NCBI GenBank assembly: GCA_900472295.1
Contig: UCIA01000003.1
Location: forward strand, 381,073-445,072
Source of the DNA: Hyphomicrobiales bacterium
GTDB lineage: Bacteria > Pseudomonadota > Alphaproteobacteria > Rhizobiales > Rhizobiaceae
DNA length: 64,000 nucleotides
Direction of reading: 5' to 3'
Shown here: positions 28,998-38,331 of the stretch, piece after piece
How the letters are laid out: each line of letters begins with the position of its first letter
Numbering within the stretch: the first letter of the stretch is position 1
The notes under the pieces: model-generated
The model's database searches: none
Told to the model about the DNA's origin: nothing
The model's input: only the letters and a program-made list of their open reading frames with translations
Translations under genes and position numbers: made by a program

Positions 28998-29170
28998 CGC
29001 CGGTTCCCTTCACCATATTTGCCAGGCGTATCGGGAAATCGGGATCGATCTCGCCTGGTGCCTGCGCCGCCACAAAATCCGCCATTCGTCGTTCTATGCC
29101 GCGATTCAGCCGTTAGGGCGATCATCGCGAAAATGTCAATTCTTGTTTCGCACGTGCGAACAGCCCATAA

Positions 29171-29800
29171 ATGGGTGAGATGAAACCGTACCCCAAATAT
29201 TTCGAGAAAATTCGGGTCCGCCCCGACAAGGACGCGGAGTTGAAGTCGCGCTCGCCGATCTGCCAGTGGGACGGCTGCAAGGAGGCCGGCACCCATCGCG
29301 CACCGGTCGGGCGTATGAAGGAAGGCGAGTATTTCCAGTTCTGTTTCGACCATGTGCGCGAATACAACAAGGGCTTCAACTACTTCTCAGGGGTGCCGGA
29401 TACCGAGATCGCCCGCTTCCAGAAAGAAGCGATGACCGGCCACCGGCCGACCTGGAAGATGGGCGTCGCCGGCGCCTCGACGCGCTCCTCGCCCGATATG
29501 GCGCAGATGCGTTCCGGCCGCGCCGGCTATTACAACCGCATGCGCGACCCGTTCGACCTGTTCAAGGGTCCGAAGGATCCGCGCGAGGCGCGTGATCGCA
29601 AGGCCAAGCCGCTTGAGGCCAAGGCGCTGGAAACGCTTGGCCTTGATACAAAGGCGACTGGCAAGGATATCAAGGCGCGCTATAAGGAACTGGTGAAACT
29701 CCACCATCCGGATGCGAATGGTGGCGATAGAGGTTCGGAAGACCGGTTCCGCGATGTGCTGCAGGCCTATCGCGTGCTCAAGCAGGCAGGTTTGTGCTGA
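29171..29800 (+). CDS. J-domain protein (DnaJ-like)
   Basis: 209 aa with a J-domain at the C-terminus: about residues 152-205, including the HPD triad in LVKLHHPDANGGDRG. The N-terminal 140 residues hold conserved cysteines (CQWDGCKEAG, FQFCFDHV) that may bind a metal, a layout specific to this alphaproteobacterial family just upstream of cobS. It likely stimulates DnaK on a specific client. ATG 29171 lacks a clear ribosome site; ATG 29180 is an alternative. Confidence 0.85.
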   Translation: MGEMKPYPKYFEKIRVRPDKDAELKSRSPICQWDGCKEAGTHRAPVGRMKEGEYFQFCFDHVREYNKGFNYFSGVPDTEIARFQKEAMTGHRPTWKMGVAGASTRSSPDMAQMRSGRAGYYNRMRDPFDLFKGPKDPREARDRKAKPLEAKALETLGLDTKATGKDIKARYKELVKLHHPDANGGDRGSEDRFRDVLQAYRVLKQAGLC

Positions 29801-29821
29801 GCGACCTTACGGTTCGTGACG

Positions 29822-29848
29822 TTTTCCAACTTTCATAAGGTTGGAAAA
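29822..29848. terminator. Hairpin between the J-domain gene and cobS
   Basis: TTTTCCAAC at 29822-29830 pairs exactly with GTTGGAAAA at 29840-29848, extendable inward to a three-base loop (TTT-CAT-AAG with one wobble). The stem is 9-12 bp. It lies 22 bases after the J-domain stop and 75 bases before cobS. No U-tract follows; it may end the upstream message or mark a processing site. Confidence 0.45.
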
Positions 29849-29923
29849 GGCTCTAAGACCGCCCCCGGACAAAATGGATTGCCGGCGAAATCAGGCATTT
29901 CGCCCGTGGAGACGTTGATAGAG

Positions 29924-30910
29924 ATGAACAAGGTCGATCGCGACATCGCCAATTTGCCCGACACGACGGTGTCGGTGAAGGAAAAATTCGGCTTCGAGTC
30001 CAAGATGGTGGTGCCGGCCTATTCGGTAACATCCGAGCATGTGCCGGACATTGATCCCGACTATCTGTTCGACAAGGCGACAACGCTGGCGATCCTTGCC
30101 GGCTTTGCCTACAACCGCCGCGTCATGGTGTCGGGCTATCACGGCACCGGCAAATCGACCCATATCGAACAGGTCGCCGCCCGCCTCAACTGGCCTTGCG
30201 TGCGCGTCAATCTCGACAGCCATGTCAGCCGTATCGATCTCGTTGGCAAGGACGCCATCGTGGTCAAGGATGGCTTGCAGATCACCGAGTTCCGCGACGG
30301 CATCCTGCCTTGGGCCTACCAGCACAATGTCGCGCTGTGCTTCGACGAATACGATGCCGGTCGTCCTGACGTGATGTTCGTCATCCAGCGCGTTCTGGAA
30401 TCGTCGGGCCGCCTGACACTGCTCGACCAGAGCCGGGTCATCCGCCCGCATCCGGCATTCCGGCTGTTTTCGACCGCCAACACGGTCGGCCTCGGCGACA
30501 CCACCGGGCTCTATCACGGCACGCAGCAGATCAACCAGGCGCAGATGGACCGCTGGTCGATCGTCACCACGCTGAACTATTTGCCGCACGACAATGAAGT
30601 GAACATCGTTCTGGCCAAGGCCAAGCACTATCGTGACGGCAAGGGCAAGGACATCGTCAACAAGATGGTGCGCGTCGCCGACATGACGCGCTCGGCCTTC
30701 ATCAATGGCGACCTGTCGACTGTGATGAGCCCGCGTACCGTGATCACCTGGGCCGAAAATGCCGAGATCTTCGGCAATATCGGCATGGCGTTCCGGCTGA
30801 CTTTCCTCAACAAGTGCGACGAGCTGGAGCGTTCGGTGGTGGCCGAGTTCTACCAGCGCGCCTTTGGCGAGGATCTGCCGGAAAGCGCCGCCAACGTGGT
30901 GCTGGGGTAA
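29924..30910 (+). CDS. cobS: Cobaltochelatase subunit CobS
   Basis: 328-aa AAA+ ATPase of the aerobic cobalt chelatase CobNST, which inserts Co2+ into hydrogenobyrinate a,c-diamide in cobalamin synthesis. The P-loop is in [11 protein letters not shown] near residue 70, Walker B in [11 protein letters not shown], and sensor-type residues in LFSTANTVG. The length matches known CobS (about 330). The frame opens at 29816, but ATG 29924 gives the family start [13 protein letters not shown]. cobT follows after 11 bases. No cobalamin riboswitch is visible upstream. Confidence 0.95.
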   Translation: MNKVDRDIANLPDTTVSVKEKFGFESKMVVPAYSVTSEHVPDIDPDYLFDKATTLAILAGFAYNRRVMVSGYHGTGKSTHIEQVAARLNWPCVRVNLDSHVSRIDLVGKDAIVVKDGLQITEFRDGILPWAYQHNVALCFDEYDAGRPDVMFVIQRVLESSGRLTLLDQSRVIRPHPAFRLFSTANTVGLGDTTGLYHGTQQINQAQMDRWSIVTTLNYLPHDNEVNIVLAKAKHYRDGKGKDIVNKMVRVADMTRSAFINGDLSTVMSPRTVITWAENAEIFGNIGMAFRLTFLNKCDELERSVVAEFYQRAFGEDLPESAANVVLG

Positions 30911-30921
30911 ACAGAGCCTCG

Positions 30922-32820
30922 ATGGCGGGTCCGGGCGACAACACGCGCAACAAGTCGAAGACGGGGTCTGAAGCCGACAGCTTCAAGCGCGCCGTCACCG
31001 TCTGCATGCGCGCCATTGCGGGTGACAAGGAACTCGAAGTCGGTTTCGCCAAGGACAGGCCCGCCCTTGCCGGCAGCCGTGCCCGGTTGCCGGAACTGCC
31101 CAAGAAAGCCTCGAAAGAAGATATCGCCATTACCCGCGGGCTCGGCGATTCCATGGCGCTGAAGCGCGCCTGTCACGATCAGCGCATCCACACCAAGCTG
31201 GCGCCGGAAGGCAAGCTGGCGCGCTCGATCTATGATGCTGTCGAACAGGCTCGCGTCGAAGCGATCGGCAGCCGCGCCATGCAGGGCGTCGCCGACAATA
31301 TCGGCTCGATGCTGGAGGACAAATACGCCAAGGCCAATCTCGTCGACGTCAAGGACAAGGCCGACGCGCCGATCGAGGAAGCGCTCGCGCTGATGGTGCG
31401 CGAGAAGCTGACCGGCCGGCCAATCCCGAAGAGCGGCGAGCGGCTGGTGAACCTCTGGCGGCCCTGGGTCGAGGAGAAGGCCAAGGCCGACCTCGACGGA
31501 TTGTCATCCAAGCTCGGCGACCAGCAGGCCTTCGCCCGCGTCGTGCGCGAGATGCTGGCGTCCATGGAGATGGCCGAGGAACTCGGCGACGACCAGGAGA
31601 CCGAAGACTCCGAGGACAATGACGAGAACCAGCCGCAAGGCGAGGAGCAGAGCGAGGAGGGCGGTGAAGACGATTCCGGCTCCGAGCAGTCGCAGTCCGA
31701 GGATGCCGAGGCGTCGGCCGACGACGAGCAGTCGTCCGAGACGGAGGCGCAAGACGCCACCGCCGACGACCTCTCCGACGATGACGATGCGGATGCGGAG
31801 ACGCCGGGCGAGGCGCGCCGTAACGACAATCCCTTCACCAACCTGCCCAAAGAGATCGACTACAAGGTTTTTACCACCGCCTTCGACGAGACGGTCGGCG
31901 CCGAGGAACTGTGCGAGGAAGAAGAACTCGACCGGCTGCGCGCCTTCCTCGACAAGCAGCTCGCCAATCTCTCCGGCGTTGTCGGGCGGCTCGCCAACCG
32001 GCTGCAGCGCCGCCTGATGGCGCAGCAGAACCGCTCTTGGGATTTCGACCTCGAGGAAGGCTATCTCGATCCGGCCAGGCTGGTGCGCGTCGTCATTGAC
32101 CCAATGCAGCCGCTGTCGTTCAAGCAGGAGCGCGACACCAAATTCCGCGACACGGTGGTGACGCTGGTGCTCGACAATTCAGGCTCGATGCGCGGCCGGC
32201 CGATCACGGTCGCCGCGACCTGCGCCGACATACTGGCGCGCACGCTGGAGCGCTGCGGCGTGTCGGTCGAAATCCTTGGCTTCACCACGCGGGCGTGGAA
32301 GGGTGGCCAGGCGCGCGAGAAATGGCTGAAGGACGGCAAGCCGCCGAACCCCGGCCGGCTCAACGATCTGCGCCACATCATCTACAAATCCGCCGACCAT
32401 CCGTGGCGCCGCGCCCGGCGCAATCTCGGCCTGATGATGCGCGAAGGCCTGCTCAAGGAAAATATCGACGGCGAGGCGCTGCTGTGGGCGCACAACCGGC
32501 TTATCGCCCGGCCCGAACAGCGCAAGATCCTGATGATGATCTCGGATGGCGCGCCGGTCGACGATTCGACGCTGTCGGTCAATCCGGGTAACTATCTAGA
32601 GCGGCATCTGCGCGCCGTCATCGAACTGATCGAGACGCGCTCGCCGGTCGAGCTGCTGGCCATCGGCATCGGCCATGATGTCACCCGCTATTACCGGCGC
32701 GCCGTCACCATCGTCGACGCCGAGGAACTGGCCGGCGCCATGACCGAGCAACTGGCCTCGCTGTTTGCCGAGGAAAACGCGCGCGACACGCGTCGCGGCG
32801 GCTATCGGCGCGCCGGATGA
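30922..32820 (+). CDS. cobT: Cobaltochelatase subunit CobT
   Basis: 632 aa, the family length. A helical N-terminal domain is followed by a highly acidic low-complexity segment at about residues 217-300 (runs such as [10 protein letters not shown] and SDDDDADAE), then a C-terminal von Willebrand A domain with the MIDAS motif DNSGSM near residue 418. CobT forms the hexameric chaperone-like complex with CobS that drives CobN. The start is ATG 30922; the longer frame overlaps cobS. The stop overlaps the next gene (ATGA), tying it to the exported phytase-like protein. Confidence 0.95.
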   Translation: MAGPGDNTRNKSKTGSEADSFKRAVTVCMRAIAGDKELEVGFAKDRPALAGSRARLPELPKKASKEDIAITRGLGDSMALKRACHDQRIHTKLAPEGKLARSIYDAVEQARVEAIGSRAMQGVADNIGSMLEDKYAKANLVDVKDKADAPIEEALALMVREKLTGRPIPKSGERLVNLWRPWVEEKAKADLDGLSSKLGDQQAFARVVREMLASMEMAEELGDDQETEDSEDNDENQPQGEEQSEEGGEDDSGSEQSQSEDAEASADDEQSSETEAQDATADDLSDDDDADAETPGEARRNDNPFTNLPKEIDYKVFTTAFDETVGAEELCEEEELDRLRAFLDKQLANLSGVVGRLANRLQRRLMAQQNRSWDFDLEEGYLDPARLVRVVIDPMQPLSFKQERDTKFRDTVVTLVLDNSGSMRGRPITVAATCADILARTLERCGVSVEILGFTTRAWKGGQAREKWLKDGKPPNPGRLNDLRHIIYKSADHPWRRARRNLGLMMREGLLKENIDGEALLWAHNRLIARPEQRKILMMISDGAPVDDSTLSVNPGNYLERHLRAVIELIETRSPVELLAIGIGHDVTRYYRRAVTIVDAEELAGAMTEQLASLFAEENARDTRRGGYRRAG

Positions 32821-33839
32821 TCTCTTTGCGCGGTGTCTTCAGGCAGACGCTTTTCGCCGCCGCTGCCTTGTTTGGCATAGCTCTGCCGGCATTTGCAGCG
32901 GGACGCACCCCGGTCGAGTCGGTCGAAGTCTCGGCACGGCCGATCACCTCCTTTCATATCGGCAGCGTCGACAAACGGTTCGGCCCACTGGAGTTCGTCG
33001 GCGGGCTGGAAATGACCTCGCCGACGCGCGATTTCGGCGCGCTGTCGGCGTTTCGTTTTCTCAAAGCCGGCAGCGATTTCATCGGCGTCGCCGACACAGG
33101 CTTCTGGTACTTCGGCTCGATAACCCACGATGCCGACAAGCGCCCGTCAGGCATCCAGAATTTTCGCATGCAGCAGATGGTCGATGAGAAGGGTCGGCCG
33201 ATCGACAAGAAATGGCAGGTCGACGCCGAGGGCCTGGCCGTCAAGGATGGCATCGCCACCGTCGGCTTCGAGCGCAACCACCGCGTCGCCCAGTTCAAGG
33301 TCGACCCCGACAACATGAAGGCGCCGTTCAAGCAGCTGAACTTCCTGGTTCCGGCCCATGAGCTTCGTCAGAACCGCGGCTTCGAGACCGTCACCCATGC
33401 CAATCCCAACGGCCAGCATGAGGGCGGGCTGGTGGTGGTTTCGGAAAAGAGCCTCGACAAATCAGGCAACATCTATGCGGCCATCATCGAAGGGCCGCAC
33501 AAGGGTGTCTTCACCGTCAAGCGCAATGGCGATTTCGACATCACCGACGGTGCCTTCCTGCCGGATGGCGATCTGCTGCTGCTGGAGCGGAGTTTCTCGA
33601 TGGCCGGCGGGGTGAAGATGCGGCTCAGACGCATCTATGGCGAAAGCGTCGCTAAGGGCGCTGTCGCCGACGGACCGGTGTTGATGGAAGCCGATATGGG
33701 CTACCAGATCGACAATATGGAAGGGCTCGACGTCTGGACCCGCGACGACGGAGCGGTGATGGTGTCGCTGATCTCGGACGACAACCACTCGATCCTGCAG
33801 CGCAACCTCTATCTGGAATTCATCCTGCACAAGGATTGA
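32817..33839 (+). CDS. Exported esterase-like phytase family protein
   Basis: 340 aa with a signal peptide ending near ALPAFAAG (residue 28). The remainder resembles the esterase-like phytase domain (PF13449-type beta-propeller), with repeated strands such as GADTGFW-like [10 protein letters not shown] and VVVSEKSL, and [11 protein letters not shown]. It is translationally coupled to cobT by an ATGA overlap, a junction seen in other rhizobia as far as I recall. Enzymatic activity is not established for this group; a periplasmic location is likely. Confidence 0.8.
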   Translation: MISLRGVFRQTLFAAAALFGIALPAFAAGRTPVESVEVSARPITSFHIGSVDKRFGPLEFVGGLEMTSPTRDFGALSAFRFLKAGSDFIGVADTGFWYFGSITHDADKRPSGIQNFRMQQMVDEKGRPIDKKWQVDAEGLAVKDGIATVGFERNHRVAQFKVDPDNMKAPFKQLNFLVPAHELRQNRGFETVTHANPNGQHEGGLVVVSEKSLDKSGNIYAAIIEGPHKGVFTVKRNGDFDITDGAFLPDGDLLLLERSFSMAGGVKMRLRRIYGESVAKGAVADGPVLMEADMGYQIDNMEGLDVWTRDDGAVMVSLISDDNHSILQRNLYLEFILHKD

Positions 33840-33850
33840 GGGTCGTAGAC

Positions 33851-34525
33851 CTATCGCGGGTTGGTGGCGATCCAGATGACATGGCGGGCGCCGCGTTTGC
33901 CATTGGCCCGCGTCTTCACTTCTTCCACGGCAAAACCTGCCTGCTTCAGTCGCCGCGTAAAGCCGCTGTCAGGCCCTTGCGACCACACCGCCAGCACGCC
34001 ACCAGGTTTTAGTGCCGCACGCGCCGCGGCGAGGCCTGCAGCGCCGTAGAGGGCATCATTGCCCTTGTAGACGATGCCTTCAGGGCCATTGTCGACATCG
34101 AGCAGGATGGCGTCCCAGGCGGCCTTGTCGGATCTTATGATGTGACCGACATCAGCCTCAAAGACGCTGACACGAGGATCGTCAAGGCAGCCGTCGAAAA
34201 GGGCTGCCATCGGGCCGCGCGCCCAGGCAACGACCGCCGGAACAAGTTCGGCAACGGTGATGCCTGCGTCTGCACCCAATTCGGCAAGTGCGGCACGCAG
34301 CGTAAAGCCCATGCCGAGGCCACCGATCACGACTTTCGGTCGGTTGTGTCCGGCGATCCTTTCGCAGGAGAGTTTTGCCAGCGCTTCCTCGGAGCCGCTA
34401 AGGCGGCTGTTCATCAGCTCGTTTGTGCCGAGCATGATCGAAAATTCGCTGCCGCGCTGCTTTAACCGCAGTTCCTGCCCGCCATCCGGTGTTTTGGCCG
34501 AGTCGAGCTGGACCCAGGGAATCAT
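33851..34525 (-). CDS. Spermidine synthase-like methyltransferase-fold protein
   Basis: 224-aa Rossmann-fold protein related to spermidine synthase (SpeE). The nucleotide-binding glycine loop is VVIGGLGMGFTLRAAL near residue 66, with the acidic AELVPAVVAWARG after it and the DAILLDVDNGPEG stretch where polyamine synthases bind substrate. It is shorter than SpeE and lacks its N-terminal beta domain, so polyamine synthesis is unsure. It starts four bases after the yhhQ stop on the same strand, so it shares the preQ1-controlled transcript unless there is an internal promoter. Confidence 0.8.
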   Translation of the reverse strand: MIPWVQLDSAKTPDGGQELRLKQRGSEFSIMLGTNELMNSRLSGSEEALAKLSCERIAGHNRPKVVIGGLGMGFTLRAALAELGADAGITVAELVPAVVAWARGPMAALFDGCLDDPRVSVFEADVGHIIRSDKAAWDAILLDVDNGPEGIVYKGNDALYGAAGLAAARAALKPGGVLAVWSQGPDSGFTRRLKQAGFAVEEVKTRANGKRGARHVIWIATNPR

Positions 34526-34529
34526 AGCG

Positions 34530-35210
34530 TCAAGCGGCCACAGCCGGCTGGCTCCAGCGGGCGGCGAGCAGCCGGTAGGGGATCAGCGCGACAATTGCGA
34601 TGATCAGCTTCACCGAGAGGTCGCCGAGCGCCCAGGAGACCCAGCGCATGGTCTCGACCGGCAGCACGCCCATCAGCGGCGCCGTCTCCAGCGCGAAGCT
34701 GTCATTCGGCCCGGCAAAAGCGAAGACGGCTGAAAAGGCGATGCTGAAGAACACCACGGTGTCGAACACCGAACCGACCAGCGTGCCGACGATCGGCGCG
34801 CGCCACCAGCTCTGCCGGCGCAGCCGGTTGAACACGGTGACGTCGAGCAATTGCGCGCACAGGAACGCAGCACCCGAAGCCGCAGCAATGCGCACCAGCC
34901 GGTCGGCTGATGTCTCGAATTCGATCAGGCCGTGGCGAAACAGGAAGGGCGGGATGAGGATCGAGCAGACCACCGCCGTCATGAAGCCGACAAAGACGAT
35001 GCGGCGCGCCACGGTCGGGCCGTAGCGTCGGTTGGCAAGGTCGGTGACCAGGAAGGAGAAGGGATAGGTGAAGGCGCCCCAGGTCAGGATGTCGGCCAGC
35101 GACAGGCCGCCGACCTGGCCTTGCATCGGGAACTGAACGAGGATGTTCGAGGCCACGACGACAAGCGCCATGGCGGCCACAAAGGGCAGATATCGCGAGA
35201 AGGAAGTCAT
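34530..35210 (-). CDS. yhhQ: Queuosine precursor transporter (YhhQ/VUT family)
   Basis: 226-aa membrane protein with about six helices. The VUT/YhhQ signatures FPFSFLVTDLANRRYGPTVAR-like and the AALFLCAQLLDVTVF-like region (here GAAFLCAQLLDVTVFNRLR) are clear. Members import preQ0 or preQ1 for queuosine in tRNA. A preQ1-I type riboswitch is placed directly on the ATG, which agrees with this role. The gene heads a two-gene unit with the spermidine-synthase-like gene. Confidence 0.92.
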   Translation of the reverse strand: MTSFSRYLPFVAAMALVVVASNILVQFPMQGQVGGLSLADILTWGAFTYPFSFLVTDLANRRYGPTVARRIVFVGFMTAVVCSILIPPFLFRHGLIEFETSADRLVRIAAASGAAFLCAQLLDVTVFNRLRRQSWWRAPIVGTLVGSVFDTVVFFSIAFSAVFAFAGPNDSFALETAPLMGVLPVETMRWVSWALGDLSVKLIIAIVALIPYRLLAARWSQPAVAA

Positions 35211-35241
35211 TTTTTTATCCTGGGTAATGGAACCAGCCAGG
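35208..35241 (-). promoter_or_regulatory. preQ1-I riboswitch overlapping the yhhQ start codon
   Basis: Read on the minus strand the leader is CTGG-TTC-CATT-A-C-CCAG then GATAAAAA and AATG. P1 pairs CTGG (35236-35233) with CCAG (35223-35220). Loop 1 has the conserved TTC after P1, the ligand-reading C is 35224, and the A-rich third loop is 35219-35212. P2 of the pseudoknot pairs CATT (35229-35226) with AATG (35211-35208), so it includes the ATG. It matches the known preQ1-I layout. Ligand binding would hide the start codon and reduce translation. P1 is only 4 bp, slightly shorter than usual. Confidence 0.82.
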
Positions 35242-35263
35242 CGCTATCCGAAGTGCGGATCGC

Positions 35264-35343
35264 GCTGCCTTACAAGTTCTAAGCACCGGATCGCTCCGAT
35301 GCTGCTGCCTTAGAAGTTTTGAGCATCGGATTGCTCCGATGCT
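35264..35343. repeat. Two tandem 40-bp palindromic repeats
   Basis: 35264-35303 and 35304-35343 are direct repeats agreeing at 35 of 40 positions, with no gap. Each carries a palindrome; in the second copy GAGCATCGGA-TTGC-TCCGATGCTC (35321-35344) is a perfect 10-bp stem, and in the first the differing base leaves a G-U pair in RNA. A third, imperfect hairpin (ATCCG/CGGAT core) covers about 35241-35263. The block lies after rpmB and before the yhhQ riboswitch. It resembles intergenic palindromic elements of rhizobia. Confidence 0.8.
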
Positions 35344-35371
35344 CAGGGCGGTCGTCCCCCGCCTTAAAGTC

Positions 35372-35668
35372 TTAAGCGGCGGGCTGGTCAGCCAGTTTCT
35401 TGGCGATCTGCTTCTTCAGCAGGCGCGCACGCTGCGACAATTCCTTGGCGTCGGCCTTGGCCAGGAAGGCGTCGAGGCCACCGCGATGCTCGACCGAACG
35501 CAGTGCGTTGGCCGAAATGCGCAGGCGCACATTCTGGTTCAGCGCTTCCGAAATCAGCGTCACGTTGACGAGGTTCGGCAGGAAGCGGCGCTTGGTCTTG
35601 TTGTTGGCGTGGCTCACATTGTTGCCGGTCATAACTGCCTTGGCAGTGAGTTCGCAGGTACGGGACAT
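35372..35668 (-). CDS. rpmB: 50S ribosomal protein L28
   Basis: 98-aa ribosomal protein. The N-terminal [21 protein letters not shown], the KTKRRFLPN motif and the basic C-terminal half identify bL28. The length is that of the alphaproteobacterial form, longer than the 78-aa enterobacterial protein. Single gene with its own 260-base leader region to the divergent DUF3108 gene. Confidence 0.97.
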   Translation of the reverse strand: MSRTCELTAKAVMTGNNVSHANNKTKRRFLPNLVNVTLISEALNQNVRLRISANALRSVEHRGGLDAFLAKADAKELSQRARLLKKQIAKKLADQPAA

Positions 35669-35929
35669 GGTTCTAACCTTCAGTTCTGTCTAAGCCTGCC
35701 AAACCTTGTTCGCCCGCGCCGGGTGGCGCGCGGTTTCAGTCAGGCGGCCTTATGGAAAAGTTGGCGTTCCATAGTTGCATTTCGCCAATGCGTCAAGCTC
35801 GGGCTTGCCCACGACTGTGACAAGCATTCCACATAAAGGCCGGAATTCAGCCTATAAGCGGTCGGATAGGGACATTTCAAGCCGGAGTCGCCCGCCTCCG
35901 GTTAAAAAAAATCAAGGACCGAGCCCGCC

Positions 35930-36730
35930 ATGCTTCGCCCGTCACATGCCGTTGCCGCCATGCTTGTCGCCGCCTTGCCGACATCGACCCTTGCCGCCGC
36001 GCCGGCCGCCGCCCCACAGTCCTTCAAGGGCGAATACACGGTGTCGTTTCTCGGCCTTTCGGTGGCCAAGGCGACATTTTCCAGCCACTACGAAGGCGAT
36101 AGCTATTCCATAGACGGCACTGTCTCCAGCGCCGGTCTCGCCACCCTGTTCGACGATACGAGCGGTACGATCTCGTCAAAGGGCAAGATCCTGGGCAAAA
36201 AGATGCAGCCGCAGGCATTTCGCGCCGACTACAAGTCCGGCAAGAAGGCCTCCGTGGTCGATATCCGCTTTGCCAATGGCGCGGTTACCGCCACCCAGGT
36301 CATTCCCGAGCCGAAAAAGCGCAACCCCAAGACCTGGGTCCCGCTCGGCAGCAGCGATCTGGCATCGGTGCTCGATCCGATGGCCGCCACCGTCATCCAT
36401 GCCGACAGCCTCGACCAGGTCTGCGGGCGCAAGGTGAAATTCTATGATGGCGAGATGCGCGCCGACCTGACGCTGACCTACGCCTCGAAAGGCTCGATCT
36501 CGGTCAAGGGCTACAAGGGTGACACCGTCACCTGCAAGATGAGCTTCGAGCCGGTGGCGGGTTACCGCAAGGGCCGCAAGGCGCTGAATTACCTGAAGAA
36601 GAAGAGCCAGATGATGGTGACGTTTGCACCGCTCGGCCAAACCGGCGTATATGCGCCGATCCACGCTACGGTCGGGACGCAGATCGGCACCTTGACCGTC
36701 AGCGCGGGGCGGTTCGAAGCTACTGAATAG
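35930..36730 (+). CDS. DUF3108 periplasmic protein
   Basis: 266 aa with a signal peptide (cut near LAAAPAAA, residue 25-28). The rest is predicted beta-rich, beginning FKGEYTVSFLGLSVAKATFSS, a hallmark of DUF3108 proteins, and contains the FYDGEMRADLTLTY segment. The molecular function of DUF3108 is not known; envelope association is suggested by its signal peptide. It is divergent from rpmB, and the DMT transporter follows after 45 bases. Confidence 0.85.
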   Translation: MLRPSHAVAAMLVAALPTSTLAAAPAAAPQSFKGEYTVSFLGLSVAKATFSSHYEGDSYSIDGTVSSAGLATLFDDTSGTISSKGKILGKKMQPQAFRADYKSGKKASVVDIRFANGAVTATQVIPEPKKRNPKTWVPLGSSDLASVLDPMAATVIHADSLDQVCGRKVKFYDGEMRADLTLTYASKGSISVKGYKGDTVTCKMSFEPVAGYRKGRKALNYLKKKSQMMVTFAPLGQTGVYAPIHATVGTQIGTLTVSAGRFEATE

Positions 36731-36775
36731 ACGCCCCCACCCGAAAAGAAATGGGGCGCGTCGCCGGAGACGGGC

Positions 36776-37663
36776 ATGGGGCGCGCAACACTGATCGGGT
36801 TCTCGGCGGTTGCCATGTGGGCGCTGCTGGCGTTGCTCACCGACGCGTCCGGGCAGGTGCCGCCATTCCTGCTGTCGGCCATCACCTTCACCATCGGCAC
36901 GGCTGTCGGGCTGGTTGCCCGGCTGTTCATGCCGGCGACTGACAAGTCCAGCAAGATCCCGCGCCAGGTCTGGGTGATCGGCATTGCCGGCCTGTTCGGC
37001 TACCACTTCTTTTATTTTACCGCGCTGCGCAACGCGCCGGCGGTGGAGGCGAGCCTGATCGCCTATCTGTGGCCGCTGCTGATCGTGCTGGGCTCGGCGC
37101 TGATGCCGGGCGAGAAGCTCGCCTGGAACCATGTCGTCGGTGCGCTGCTGGGGCTGGCCGGCACAGTGCTCATCGTCACCAAGGGTGGCGGGCTGGCCTT
37201 CGATGCGCGCTATGCCTTCGGCTATGCGATGGCGGCCGTCTGCGCGCTGCTGTGGTCGGCCTATTCGCTTCTGTCGCGGCGCTTCCCGGCGGTGCCGACC
37301 TCGATCGTCACCTGGTTCTGCGCTGCCACCGCAGCGCTTTCCCTGATCTGCCATCTGCTGTTGGAGCAGACGGTGCTACCCGACGGTCCCGGCCAGTGGC
37401 TGGCGGTGCTTGGGCTAGGGCTGATGCCGGTAGGTGCGGCCTTCTATGCCTGGGACATTGGTGTCAAGCGCGGCAACATCCAGGTGCTGGGCGCGGCAAG
37501 CTATGCAGCGCCGCTGTTGTCGACGCTGGTGCTGATCGCGGCCGGCGTTGCCGAGCCGTCGCTGCGCATTCTCGCCGCCTGCGTGCTGATCACCGGCGGC
37601 GCGGCGCTTGCGGCCAAATCGCTGTTCCTGCGCAAGCCGGCCACAGGCGAGGCAAGCGCATGA
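36776..37663 (+). CDS. DMT-superfamily transporter (EamA, YddG-like)
   Basis: 295-aa inner-membrane protein with ten predicted helices in two EamA repeats. The first helix is LIGFSAVAMWALLALL, and the GYHFFYFTALRNAPAVEASLIAYLWPLLIV region resembles aromatic amino acid exporters of the YddG type. The stop overlaps the start of the YhhN gene (ATGATG). The substrate is inferred only by resemblance. Confidence 0.85.
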   Translation: MGRATLIGFSAVAMWALLALLTDASGQVPPFLLSAITFTIGTAVGLVARLFMPATDKSSKIPRQVWVIGIAGLFGYHFFYFTALRNAPAVEASLIAYLWPLLIVLGSALMPGEKLAWNHVVGALLGLAGTVLIVTKGGGLAFDARYAFGYAMAAVCALLWSAYSLLSRRFPAVPTSIVTWFCAATAALSLICHLLLEQTVLPDGPGQWLAVLGLGLMPVGAAFYAWDIGVKRGNIQVLGAASYAAPLLSTLVLIAAGVAEPSLRILAACVLITGGAALAAKSLFLRKPATGEASA

Positions 37664-38331
37664 TGCCGTTTCCCGGCGGCATCGACGCCAATGCCAATGC
37701 GACGCTGGCGTTTTCGCTGGTGGCGGCGGTGATCTACGCCCTCACCCTTGATATGCAGCCCACACTTGCCCGCTCGGCGGCCAAGACGCTGTCCGTTGCC
37801 ATGCTTGCCGTGCTGGCCTTCATGCAGAGCGGGCCGCTGCTGCTCGTCGCCGCACTGGCGCTCAGCGCCGTTGGCGACGCCTTCCTGTCACGCGATGGCG
37901 AAAAGGCCTTCCTCGGCGGGCTGGCCAGCTTCCTCGCGGCACACATCCTCTATGTGCCGCTGTTCCTGCGCAGCGGCAGCGGCCTCGATGTGCTCGCCAC
38001 CGAGACATGGCGAGGCGCGATCGCGCTCGCCATGGCGGCCTTCACGGTCGTCATGCTGGCGGCGCTCTGGCGCCGTGTCGGCCCTGGCCTGCGGATGCCG
38101 ATCGCCATCTATATCGCGGCGATATTGGCGATGGGCATCTCAGCGTTGACACTGGACAATCCGTGGGTCATCGGCGGCGCCGTTATGTTCATGGCGTCGG
38201 ACGGACTGCTTGCCGCGGAAAAGTTCCTGGTGCCGGCAATAGCGCCTTACCGTGCCGGTATCCGCTACGCGGTCTGGGTGCTGTACTACGCCGCGCAACT
38301 GGCCATTACGCTCGGTTTCTTGCTGGGTTAG
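37660..38331 (+). CDS. YhhN family membrane protein (lysoplasmalogenase-like)
   Basis: 223-aa membrane protein with about seven to eight helices. YhhN/TMEM86 signatures are visible in ALSAVGDAFLSRDGEKAFLGGLASFLAAHILY and AVMFMASDGLLAAEKF, including the paired acidic residues of the active site. In animals the family hydrolyses lysoplasmalogen; the bacterial substrate is uncertain. ATG 37660 overlaps the DMT transporter's stop; a second ATG follows at 37663. Its stop overlaps the convergent cupin gene by four bases. Confidence 0.85.
   Translation: MMPFPGGIDANANATLAFSLVAAVIYALTLDMQPTLARSAAKTLSVAMLAVLAFMQSGPLLLVAALALSAVGDAFLSRDGEKAFLGGLASFLAAHILYVPLFLRSGSGLDVLATETWRGAIALAMAAFTVVMLAALWRRVGPGLRMPIAIYIAAILAMGISALTLDNPWVIGGAVMFMASDGLLAAEKFLVPAIAPYRAGIRYAVWVLYYAAQLAITLGFLLG

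Noticed and set aside
29801..29923. Cobalamin riboswitch upstream of cobS
   Set aside because: The gap is too short and lacks the B12-box; only a simple hairpin is present.
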